Part shown: positions 1 to 5,650 of the stretch, in pieces
How positions within the stretch are numbered: position 1 is the first letter of the stretch
How the letters are laid out: each line of letters starts with the position of its first letter
Source: an uncultured Brachyspira sp.
Lineage (GTDB): Bacteria > Spirochaetota > Brachyspiria > Brachyspirales > Brachyspiraceae
Direction: 5' to 3'
NCBI RefSeq assembly: GCF_949287625.1
Contig: NZ_CASEGO010000140.1
Span: forward strand, 1 to 5,652
DNA length: 5,652 nucleotides
The notes under the pieces: generated by a model
The model's input: the letters and a program-made list of their open reading frames with translations, nothing else
Database searches by the model: none
Told to the model about the DNA's origin: nothing
Program-made: the position numbers and the translations under genes

Positions 1-93
1 TTCCTTTTTGTTTGTTGTGATAATTTAAATTATAAGGAATACCTCCTTTTTTTAAACTAAAACTGTGCAATATCTATGGCTCTTAAACAAAAA
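1..93 (+). repeat. Left copy of a long inverted repeat (core 22-93), hairpin module truncated by window start
   Basis: Bases 22-93 match the reverse complement of 5552-5623 at 69 of 72 positions without gaps. The mismatches are at 45, 57 and 63. The longest identical block runs from 64 to 93 and includes TGTGCAATATCTATGGCTCT. Outside the core, bases 1-6 (TTCCTT) are complementary to part of AAGGAATACCT at 34-44. The complete right copy has an 11-base arm here, so the left hairpin arm appears to start about five bases before the window. A T7 run (47-53) follows the hairpin. Weaker similarity continues to about 113. The copy lies wholly in intergenic DNA and ends 45 bases before the first gene. 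I do not recognise it as a named element. It could be a dispersed intergenic repeat, a small non-autonomous element or a duplicated terminator/promoter unit. Confidence 0.85.
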
Positions 94-111
94 ATATTAT
101 AAATATATATT
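83..111 (+). promoter_or_regulatory. Possible promoter for the five-gene operon
   Basis: TTAAAC (83-88) and TATATT (106-111) are separated by 17 bases and resemble a sigma-70-type promoter with a weak -35 (3 of 6) and a good -10 (5 of 6). TATTAT at 95-100 is a competing -10 with no clear -35. Transcription would start near 118, just ahead of the ribosome binding site of the first gene. The -35 lies inside the inverted repeat and the -10 just outside its well-conserved part. In DNA this AT-rich, -10-like sequences are common by chance, so this is tentative. Confidence 0.35.
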
Positions 112-126
112 GAAATTTGTATTTTT

Positions 127-130
127 AGGG
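127..130 (+). promoter_or_regulatory. Ribosome binding site deciding the start of the secreted-protein gene
   Basis: AGGG lies 8 bases before the ATG at 139. A second in-frame ATG at 145 would be 14 bases away, so the first start is preferred. The choice changes only two residues (MTMKN versus MKN) ahead of the signal peptide. Confidence 0.5.
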
Positions 131-138
131 TTTATCAT

Positions 139-936
139 ATGACAATGAAAAACATATTAATAATTTTTTTTATATTAAGTTCATTTTTATCAGCACAGTA
201 TTATTCTTATACTAATATTCCATCTTTTGAAAAAAGCGAATACTTTGTTCATAAAGGAATATCTGGAAAAAAGAATAATGCCTTAATAGTATACACAGAA
301 ACTTCAGTTGACAGCAAAGGATACTGGAATATTAAAGAAACATATATTAAAGGCTTTGTTACAAATAAGTTAAAAGACCCTTTTCTATTAGAAGAAAGCA
401 TGATGACCAATATAAGAAAGTCTGAAATGTATTCTATAATAGATTTGGCCAATATGCGTACAGTTTATAATAAAAGTATAGACTATCATGATTTCGGTAC
501 AATAGAAAATACATTTGATATAAGGGGTAAAATTAATTATACAAATGATTCTGGCTCTTTAGCCATATTTTCTATGTACGGGTCATATCAAATAGCAAGA
601 ACTTTTCCTATTGATATAACAAATACAATGAATATTGTTATGCCTACAGCTTCAAAGGACAATAAAGTAAAGGTATCTGTAGTAAATAACGGAATTAAAA
701 AAATCAAAATAAATGTAGAAGAAAAAGAATGCTATGAGATGGAAATAAAAATTGAGGGCATACCTTTTGCTATATTCTTCCCTACAATAAATGCCTATAT
801 TGAAAAAGATGATAAAACAAGAAAAATAATAAAGTATAATACTTTGGCTGGAATGCTTGATACTATGGACGTTTTTCTTACACAAAATGGAAAAGAAAAT
901 GAGAAATCTCAGGAAAATAATAATAATGATAAATAA
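139..936 (+). CDS. Secreted (periplasmic or outer-membrane-associated) protein of unknown function
   Basis: The product is 265 residues and I do not recognise its family. Residues 1-20 look like a Sec signal peptide: K4 is the only early charge, followed by a hydrophobic stretch (ILIIFFILSSFLSA) and a probable signal peptidase I site at LSA|QYY. There is no lipobox cysteine, so a lipoprotein is unlikely. The mature part has no further membrane segment. It alternates short polar and hydrophobic stretches, suggesting a mainly beta fold, and only one cysteine is visible (in the KECYEM stretch). A LolA-like or DUF3108-like periplasmic beta fold is a guess from this pattern only. The C-terminus is low-complexity and rich in Asn, Glu and Lys (ENEKSQENNNNDK), so probably disordered. 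It is the first gene of the operon, 17 bases ahead of the MBL gene, with its promoter region next to the left inverted repeat. Confidence 0.8.
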   Translation: MTMKNILIIFFILSSFLSAQYYSYTNIPSFEKSEYFVHKGISGKKNNALIVYTETSVDSKGYWNIKETYIKGFVTNKLKDPFLLEESMMTNIRKSEMYSIIDLANMRTVYNKSIDYHDFGTIENTFDIRGKINYTNDSGSLAIFSMYGSYQIARTFPIDITNTMNIVMPTASKDNKVKVSVVNNGIKKIKINVEEKECYEMEIKIEGIPFAIFFPTINAYIEKDDKTRKIIKYNTLAGMLDTMDVFLTQNGKENEKSQENNNNDK

Positions 937-953
937 ATTAGGAGAAAACAATA

Positions 954-1580
954 ATGAGCGAATTAAAAGTAGACTGCATAAATATAAATATGTACGGAAT
1001 GAATTCTTATATAGTATCTTGTGATGATGAGGCTATGATAATAGATATGGCTAAATTATCATTCGGATATGATGATTATAAAAAACTATTAAACGGAAAA
1101 AAACTTGTAAGAGTAATATATACACATGGACATTTTGATCATATATCTGGTTCTGATGATATAAGAAAAGAGTTCCCTGATGTTCCTCATTGTGTTCATA
1201 ATCTTGACTATAATTTTTTTCAAGACCCTAATTTAAATGTAAGTGCATATCTTGGAAACATTATAACCTGTCAAAGCCCTGAAGAGAAATTTAATGACGG
1301 CGACACTTTCAAATTAAAAGATATAGAGTTTAAGGTTATACATACTCCGGGTCATACAGAGGGAGGAGTTTGTTTTTATACTGAAGGGCATTTATTCTGC
1401 GGAGATACAATATTTGCATACGGCATAGGAAGAACTGACTTTCCTACTGGTGATTATGATACATTAGAAAAAAGTATAAAAGAGAAAGTATTTGCTTTAG
1501 ATGATAATACTCTTCTATACCCTGGTCATGATGCATACGGATTTAAATTATCGCAAAGAAAAAAAATGGGCGTATTTTAA
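954..1580 (+). CDS. MBL-fold metallohydrolase, glyoxalase II-like (YcbL type)
   Basis: The 208-residue protein is a compact metallo-beta-lactamase-fold hydrolase, probably cytoplasmic because it has no signal peptide. The metal-binding signature HxHxDH is THGHFDH (H58, H60, D62, H63). Further ligands are H134 in HTPGHTEGG, D151 in FCGDTIF and H192 in YPGHD, so the full dinuclear metal set is present. GIGRTDFPTGD (157-167) is typical of the short glyoxalase II-like subgroup. Its length matches that group, which lacks the longer C-terminal helical domain of classical GloB. The family hydrolyses thioesters such as S-lactoylglutathione or related small esters; the substrate here cannot be read from sequence. 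After PGHD the C-terminus (AYGFKLSQRKKMGVF) differs from the usual ending of these enzymes. GGAG at 941-944 is 9 bases from the ATG. The next gene starts 12 bases after the stop. Confidence 0.9.
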   Translation: MSELKVDCININMYGMNSYIVSCDDEAMIIDMAKLSFGYDDYKKLLNGKKLVRVIYTHGHFDHISGSDDIRKEFPDVPHCVHNLDYNFFQDPNLNVSAYLGNIITCQSPEEKFNDGDTFKLKDIEFKVIHTPGHTEGGVCFYTEGHLFCGDTIFAYGIGRTDFPTGDYDTLEKSIKEKVFALDDNTLLYPGHDAYGFKLSQRKKMGVF

Positions 1581-1592
1581 TCTCAATATAAA

Positions 1593-2489
1593 ATGATAAT
1601 TAGTGCAAGCAGGCGTAGTGATATACCTTCTCTTCATACAAAATGGTTTTTAAATAGATTAAAAGAAGGTTATGTCATCACTCAAAACCCTATAAACAAA
1701 AATAATTTTTATAAAGTAACTTTAAATAAAAACATCGTAGATATAATAGTATTTTGGTCAAAAAATCCTAATATAGATTTCTTAAAAGAAGTATATAATT
1801 TAGGTTATGAGTTTTATATTCATTTTACTATTACGCCTTATGATAAAACTATAGAAAAAAATATTCCAGATAAAGAATTATTAATAAAAAAATTTATAAA
1901 AATAAGTAAATTATTCGGAAAAGAAAAAATAGTTTGGAGATACGACCCTATTATACTAAATGATGATTTTGATGCTGATTATCATATAAATCATTTTAAA
2001 AACTTTTCTCATAGCTTAAATGGCTATACTGATGAATGTATATTCAGCTTTATTGAAATATATTCCAAAATAAAAAATAATATCAAAAATATAGATAATA
2101 ATGATGAAAAAATATCATTAATAAAAACTATAAAAGAAATATCAGAAAAAAATAATATAAAATTAAAAAGCTGCTCTCAAAATATCGATATAACTGAAAA
2201 ATCTTCATGCATAGATAAAGATAGAATACAAAAAATATTAGGCTATTCTATAAAAGAAAAAAAAGATAAATCTCAAAGAAAATTATGCTGTTGTATTGAA
2301 AGTATCGATATAGGTATGTATAATACATGTACTAATGGCTGTATATATTGCTATGCCAATTCAAAAAATATATTAAAAGATTATGATGAAAAGAGTGAAA
2401 TATTATCGGATAAATATTTAAATGATAATAAAAATATACAAGAGAGAAAAATAATTATCAATGAAAAAAGTAAAGTATTTAAATTATAA
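1593..2489 (+). CDS. DUF1848 family protein with C-terminal radical-SAM-like cysteine motif
   Basis: The 298-residue protein is recognised as DUF1848 from its N-terminus MIISASRRSDIPSLHTKWF, the segment VFWSKNPNIDF (53-63), the central FYIHFTITPYD (74-84) and WRYDPI (115-120), and the cysteine-rich end. CTNGCIYCYA carries CX3CX2C (C246, C250, C253), the spacing that binds a 4Fe-4S cluster in radical SAM enzymes, but at the C-terminal side instead of near the N-terminus. More cysteines lie at 194, 206 and 232-234, so a second metal site is possible. The family is known to have this cluster, and its function is uncharacterised to my knowledge. The tail after residue 258 is Lys/Asn/Glu-rich and looks poorly conserved. 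No good Shine-Dalgarno precedes the ATG. The conserved N-terminus fixes the start, and the 12-base gap suggests translation depends on the upstream gene. A radical SAM-type redox or modification role is inference. Confidence 0.88.
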   Translation: MIISASRRSDIPSLHTKWFLNRLKEGYVITQNPINKNNFYKVTLNKNIVDIIVFWSKNPNIDFLKEVYNLGYEFYIHFTITPYDKTIEKNIPDKELLIKKFIKISKLFGKEKIVWRYDPIILNDDFDADYHINHFKNFSHSLNGYTDECIFSFIEIYSKIKNNIKNIDNNDEKISLIKTIKEISEKNNIKLKSCSQNIDITEKSSCIDKDRIQKILGYSIKEKKDKSQRKLCCCIESIDIGMYNTCTNGCIYCYANSKNILKDYDEKSEILSDKYLNDNKNIQERKIIINEKSKVFKL

Positions 2490-2504
2490 ATTACGGATAA
2501 CATA

Positions 2505-3887
2505 ATGATAAAAGAAACTTCACAATTTTTAATTTCAAATATAGATGATATAAAAAATAAAACATTAGCAGTTGCATATTCTGGAGGAATTGATTCTCAG
2601 GTTATGCTTAATATCGCATACAGATTAAAAGAGGAATTATCATTTAATTTAATAATGATACATGTTAATTATAATCTAAGAGGAGAAGATTCTGCTAATG
2701 ATGAATTATTTGCCCGCAGTATGGCTAAAAAATATAATATAGATATATATGTTAAAGAAATACCGCCAAACAGTTATATCGGGAAAAATATCCAGCTTGA
2801 AGCTAGAAATGACAGATACGCTTTTTTTGAGGAGCTTTATAATAAAAAAATATATGATTATCTTTTAATAGCACATAATAAAGATGATTTAGCTGAAACT
2901 ATAATATACAGAATAATTAAAGGTGCTGGAACTGATGTTTATAAAAGTTTAAGAGAAAAAAAAAGATATATTTTAAGACCAATTTTAAACTTTTACAGAA
3001 AAGACATTGAAATATATGCTCAAATTAATTCTCTATCTCACAGAGAAGATTATTCAAATAAAAAAAATTATTATGCAAGAAATAAAATAAGAAACCTAAT
3101 AATACCAATGCTTGAAGAAATAAATAAAAATGCCAAAACAAATATTATACGGTTTGCAAAAAGAAGCTATGAAGAAACTTCTATATTGAGAAAAAAAGTT
3201 AATAAATTATATAAAAAAAATATATTTGAAAAAAATAAAAAACTTAATATAAAAAAAATAAAAAATATAAAAAGTCTTTTTATAAAAAAAATCATAATAA
3301 AACTTTTAGCCAAAAATAGTATAGAAATAACAGAAAAAAGAGTTATTGAAATATTAAACATAATAAAATCTGATAAGCCTAATATTAAATTAAGGCTTGA
3401 TAATTGCTATATCATAAAAGAATATAATATTATAAAAATAAAACCTATACAAATAAAAAATGAAGAATATAATTATATAAAAATATATAAAGACGGAGTA
3501 TATAACTTTTTAGATAAAAAAGCAGAAGTAAAAAGAGTTTTAAATAAAGATATTGATTATAAAGAAGGTTTATATATAAAAGCTAAGTACCCTATTATAA
3601 TAAGAACTAAAAAAGACGGGGATTTTATATATGCATATCCTAATAATCAAAAAAAATATTTAAGAAAGATTTTTATAGATTTAAAAATATCAGCATATGA
3701 GAGAAATACAATACCCGTAATAACTTCAGAAGATGATAATAACATATTGGCATTATACTTAGAGCCTTACGGATTAAACAGAATATCAAATGAAGAAGCT
3801 GTAAGTGAAGAAGATGAATATATATTAAAAATCAGCTTTCATAATGACTATGATACTAAAAATTATAAAGGTAAAAGGGATAATTAA
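2505..3887 (+). CDS. tilS: tRNA(Ile)-lysidine synthase TilS
   Basis: TilS uses ATP and lysine to convert C34 of the CAU-anticodon isoleucine tRNA to lysidine, switching it from AUG to AUA reading and to isoleucine charging. The 460-residue length fits the full-length family. The N-terminal PP-loop ATPase domain shows SGGIDS (26-31), HVNYNLRGEDS (53-63), AHNKDDLAET (123-132) and YILRPIL (155-161). NKKNYYARNKIRN (185-197) matches the conserved tRNA-contact segment, and P201 follows. Residues about 225-270 are an extremely Lys/Ile/Asn-rich linker or helical region. The C-terminal TilS domain shows RTKKDGDFIYA, then KKYLRKIFIDLKISAYERNTIP. GGA at 2495-2497 is a weak ribosome binding site 7 bases from the ATG, and the gap to the DUF1848 gene is 15 bases. 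The stop is 2 bases before the Nudix ATG. In most genomes TilS is essential, so it is probably the most important member of this operon. Confidence 0.96.
   Translation: MIKETSQFLISNIDDIKNKTLAVAYSGGIDSQVMLNIAYRLKEELSFNLIMIHVNYNLRGEDSANDELFARSMAKKYNIDIYVKEIPPNSYIGKNIQLEARNDRYAFFEELYNKKIYDYLLIAHNKDDLAETIIYRIIKGAGTDVYKSLREKKRYILRPILNFYRKDIEIYAQINSLSHREDYSNKKNYYARNKIRNLIIPMLEEINKNAKTNIIRFAKRSYEETSILRKKVNKLYKKNIFEKNKKLNIKKIKNIKSLFIKKIIIKLLAKNSIEITEKRVIEILNIIKSDKPNIKLRLDNCYIIKEYNIIKIKPIQIKNEEYNYIKIYKDGVYNFLDKKAEVKRVLNKDIDYKEGLYIKAKYPIIIRTKKDGDFIYAYPNNQKKYLRKIFIDLKISAYERNTIPVITSEDDNNILALYLEPYGLNRISNEEAVSEEDEYILKISFHNDYDTKNYKGKRDN
3188..3291 (+). repeat. Cluster of A7 and A8 homopolymer tracts inside tilS
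   Basis: Within about 100 bases there are A8 runs at 3213-3220, 3251-3258 and 3284-3291 and A7 runs at 3191-3197 and 3229-3235, with A6 runs between them. They encode the Lys-rich linker of TilS at about residues 229-263. Such tracts are prone to polymerase slippage, but the reading frame is intact in this sequence and strong AT bias alone could explain them. Confidence 0.7.
3876..3880 (+). promoter_or_regulatory. Ribosome binding site of the Nudix gene within the tilS 3' end
   Basis: AGGGA lies 9 bases before the ATG at 3890 and inside the last codons of tilS. The two genes are separated by only 2 bases, so the Nudix start is very likely translated from the tilS message and coupled to it. 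Confidence 0.6.
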
Positions 3888-3889
3888 AA

Positions 3890-4378
3890 ATGGCATTTTC
3901 AGAAAATGAGAGAATGATATTTGGAAAAGGTGTAGGCTGTGTTGTAATAAAAAACGGTAAAGTTCTTCTTGGACGTCATAATTACGGCAGAGGAAACGGA
4001 CTTCTTATAATACCAGGCGGATTTATTAATGAAGGAGAACTTCCTGCAGAAGCCGCAGAGCGTGAGGTATTGGAAGAGACTAATGTAAAAGTAAGTGCCA
4101 AAGAAATAATATCTATGCGTTTTACTTATAATGATTGGTATTTAGTATTTAGAGCAGAGTATATTTCAGGAGAAGCTAGAGTTAATGACAGTGAAAACAG
4201 CGAGGTTATTTGGCTTGATATAGAAGAGGCTTTAAATAGAAAAGATGTGCCTCCTCTTACAAAAGAAGCAATAAAATCATACTCAAATTTTATGAACTCA
4301 GAAAATAAATATGCTATGAGTATAAAAGAAGATTATGACGCTTCAAGAGAAAGAGGCTCTTATGCCTATTATGATTGA
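3890..4378 (+). CDS. Nudix hydrolase
   Basis: The 162-residue protein hydrolyses a nucleoside diphosphate linked to another group, giving a nucleotide and a phosphorylated product. The Nudix box GX5EX7REUXEEXGU is present as G44, E50, R58-E59 and E62-E63 in PGGFINEGELPAEAAEREVL-EETNV. Its usual terminal Gly is Asn65, a tolerated change, and all metal-binding glutamates are kept. The preceding strand GVGCVVIKNGKVLLGRH (14-30) and SEVIWLDIEEA (104-114) complete the standard fold. Residues after about 135, ending in RERGSYAYYD, form a charged and Tyr-rich tail beyond the core. The substrate is not defined; ADP-ribose, oxidised nucleotides or NADH-like compounds are the usual options. It is the last gene of the plus-strand operon. 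It could clear toxic nucleotides, but a link to TilS is not shown. Confidence 0.93.
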   Translation: MAFSENERMIFGKGVGCVVIKNGKVLLGRHNYGRGNGLLIIPGGFINEGELPAEAAEREVLEETNVKVSAKEIISMRFTYNDWYLVFRAEYISGEARVNDSENSEVIWLDIEEALNRKDVPPLTKEAIKSYSNFMNSENKYAMSIKEDYDASRERGSYAYYD

Positions 4379-4402
4379 TGAGGCTGATTTTAATAAATAA
4401 AA

Positions 4403-4428
4403 AAGTATAGGCAAATTTACCTATACTT
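4403..4428 (-). terminator. Hairpin terminator of the minus-strand hydrolase gene, between convergent genes
   Basis: AAGTATAGG (4403-4411) and CCTATACTT (4420-4428) form a perfect 9-base-pair stem with an 8-base loop. Read on the minus strand, the stem runs into a T-rich tract (six T across the stem end, then ATTTATT), the form of an intrinsic terminator, 10 bases after the hydrolase stop. On the plus strand the hairpin follows the Nudix stop by 24 bases but is not followed by a T run. It may only weakly stop the operon transcript, or act through the antiparallel convergence. Confidence 0.8.
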
Positions 4429-4437
4429 CAAAAAATA

Positions 4438-5370
4438 TTATGCTATATGAGAATTAAGCCAAGCAATTATCTCATTATACACATCATCTCTTTGAACATC
4501 ATTAAGTATTTCATGTCTTCCGTCTTTATAGAGACTTATATTAACATCTTTAAAGCCTAATGATTGATACATATCATATACCCATTTAACACCTCTTCCC
4601 ATATCTCCTACAGGGTCTTTATCTCCAGATATTAAAAGTATAGGGAAGTCTCTATTCATAGAAGAATAATTATCTTTATTTGAAATTTTATCAATAAGCT
4701 CAAACATCTGTATATATGTTTCTATACTTGCAGGCTTATCTGCAAAATATTCATCTTCCTGAACTTTTTTAATTTCTTCTTTATCTGAAGTAAGCCAAGC
4801 AAGATTAGAATTTTCTTTAGGGAAGAATTTTTTTCCGTATCCTCCTACAGATAACTTATCAAGCAAATGTGCTCTTTTTCTTCCTCCGAATATAGATTTC
4901 TGAAAATTAGCTATAGTCTTTCCAAAATTCTCTATACCTTTCATTTTTCCTCTAGTACCCATTATAATAGCACCGTCTAGGTCTTTATAATACTTTATTA
5001 AAAAACCCCTTGTTAGAAATGAACCCATACTATGACCAAACATAAAGTATGGTATATTAGGATAATCAGCTTTGGTGTTTACCATTAAATGTTTTAAATC
5101 TTCTATTATCAGTTCATGCCCTTTTTCATCAGCTATATGTCCTATTTGATCCTTACTCACAGTGCTTCTTCCAAAACCTCTATGATCATCAGCACAAACT
5201 AAAAAACCAGCTTCATTTAATTTTTCAGCAAACTCTTTATATCTTCCTGCATGTTCTCCAAGCCCATGAACTATCTGCACAACACCTTTAGGCTTAGAAT
5301 CTGGAATAAAGATATATGTATACATTCTATGACCATCATCAGATATTAATACTCTGTTTAGCATTTTCAT
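4438..5370 (-). CDS. Alpha/beta hydrolase, monoacylglycerol lipase/lysophospholipase-like (serine aminopeptidase S33 family)
   Basis: The 310-residue protein is close in length to monoacylglycerol lipases. It has no signal peptide, so it probably acts in the cytoplasm or loosely at the inner membrane. The oxyanion-side motif is HGLGEHAGRY (35-44). ADDHRGFGRS (60-69) is the conserved strand after it. The nucleophile is S114 in GHSMGS, with D252 in SGDKDPVG and H286 in DGRHEILN completing the catalytic triad. AWLTSDKEEI (191-200) matches the conserved segment in this family. Family members release fatty acids from monoacylglycerols or lysophospholipids; the real substrate is unknown, and annotation often drifts between lysophospholipase and generic hydrolase. 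A good ribosome binding site, GGAG (complement of 5379-5382), sits 8 bases before the ATG. An alternative ATG two codons on is less well spaced. It converges with the operon and has its own promoter region and terminator. Confidence 0.93.
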   Translation of the reverse strand: MKMLNRVLISDDGHRMYTYIFIPDSKPKGVVQIVHGLGEHAGRYKEFAEKLNEAGFLVCADDHRGFGRSTVSKDQIGHIADEKGHELIIEDLKHLMVNTKADYPNIPYFMFGHSMGSFLTRGFLIKYYKDLDGAIIMGTRGKMKGIENFGKTIANFQKSIFGGRKRAHLLDKLSVGGYGKKFFPKENSNLAWLTSDKEEIKKVQEDEYFADKPASIETYIQMFELIDKISNKDNYSSMNRDFPILLISGDKDPVGDMGRGVKWVYDMYQSLGFKDVNISLYKDGRHEILNDVQRDDVYNEIIAWLNSHIA

Positions 5371-5406
5371 AAAAAAGACTCCAATAAATATAAAAATCTA
5401 TTAAAA

Positions 5407-5422
5407 AATTGTTTTTACAATT
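5407..5422. promoter_or_regulatory. 16-base dyad, possible operator of the hydrolase gene
   Basis: AATTGT (5407-5412) and ACAATT (5417-5422) form a perfect 6-4-6 inverted repeat directly downstream of the -10-like box and over the expected transcription start of the minus-strand hydrolase gene. That is a classic place for a repressor site. It is short and AT-rich, so chance is a real alternative. I cannot assign it to a known regulator. Confidence 0.35.
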
Positions 5423-5450
5423 ATTATATTCTACTAACAATATAGACAAA
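5423..5450 (-). promoter_or_regulatory. Putative promoter of the hydrolase gene
   Basis: On the minus strand a perfect TATAAT (complement of 5423-5428) follows TTTGTC (complement of 5445-5450) by 16 bases; TTGTCT at 15 bases is the other reading. The -10 is ideal and the -35 poor. Transcription would start near 5416, giving a leader of about 45 bases before the ATG at 5370, with the GGAG site in it. This promoter lies outside the inverted repeat, which starts more than 100 bases further upstream. Confidence 0.45.
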
Positions 5451-5551
5451 TCAGCAAATAATACTGCCAATCATAAAATGAATTATATCCTTAAAAATAA
5501 TAATAAATTATATAGCATTTTTTTTCTTAATGCAATAAATATTTTACTATA

Positions 5552-5650
5552 TTTTTGTTTAAGAGCCATAGATATTGCACACTTTTATTTTAAAAAAAGA
5601 AGGTATTCCTTATAATTTAAATTGCTATAAATAACCCCAAAGGAATACCT
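5552..5650 (-). repeat. Right copy of the long inverted repeat (core 5552-5623) with complete hairpin module
   Basis: Bases 5552-5623 are the reverse complement of 22-93 with three mismatches and no gap. The outer part is complete here: AGGTATTCCTT (5601-5611) and AAGGAATACCT (5640-5650) form a perfect 11-base arm pair around a 28-base loop that shares little with the left copy except its ATTTAAATT side. Reading inward on the minus strand, the hairpin is followed by TC and a T7 run. The element therefore has the same orientation relative to the inward-reading hydrolase gene as the left copy has to the operon. It lies in the 282-base stretch upstream of the hydrolase gene, where I see no protein-coding gene. 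Confidence 0.85.
5593..5650 (-). terminator. Possible intrinsic terminator for a gene beyond the right edge
   Basis: The 11-base-pair stem 5640-5650/5601-5611, followed on the minus strand by TC and seven T (to about 5593), would end transcription entering from outside the window. The 28-base loop and low G+C of the stem make it a weak example. The left copy has the same arrangement, with T7 at 47-53, for transcription entering from the left. Confidence 0.4.

Noticed and set aside
41..49. ACCTCCTTT resembling the 3' end of 16S rRNA (anti-Shine-Dalgarno)
   Set aside because: Only nine bases match, the preceding sequence does not fit 16S rRNA, and the right repeat copy has TTC in place of TCC. 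It is best explained as part of the repeat.
249..452. Minus-strand open reading frame opposite the secreted-protein gene
   Set aside because: It is antisense to a gene with a clear signal peptide and ribosome binding site, and its product shows no recognisable motif. It is a shadow frame.
652..951. Minus-strand open reading frame with Phe/Ile-rich product
   Set aside because: Its hydrophobic composition is what the complement of an A-rich coding strand gives. It overlaps the secreted-protein gene and has no ribosome binding site of note.
3167..3361. Minus-strand open reading frame with apparent membrane segments
   Set aside because: It is the complement of the A-tract region of tilS, where AAA and ATA codons read backwards as Phe and Tyr or Ile. 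The apparent membrane protein is an artefact.
4371..4400. Nine-codon reading frame MIDEADFNK overlapping the Nudix stop, suggesting a frameshifted C-terminus
   Set aside because: It is too short to support. The Nudix domain is complete without it, and no slippery sequence or ribosome binding site is evident.
5409..5615. Plus-strand open reading frame of 68 codons across the right repeat
   Set aside because: It has no ribosome binding site, overlaps the hydrolase promoter region on the other strand and has low-complexity composition. The same frame in the left repeat copy is broken by a TAG soon after the conserved CLRAIDIA stretch, so the repeat is not maintained as a coding sequence.
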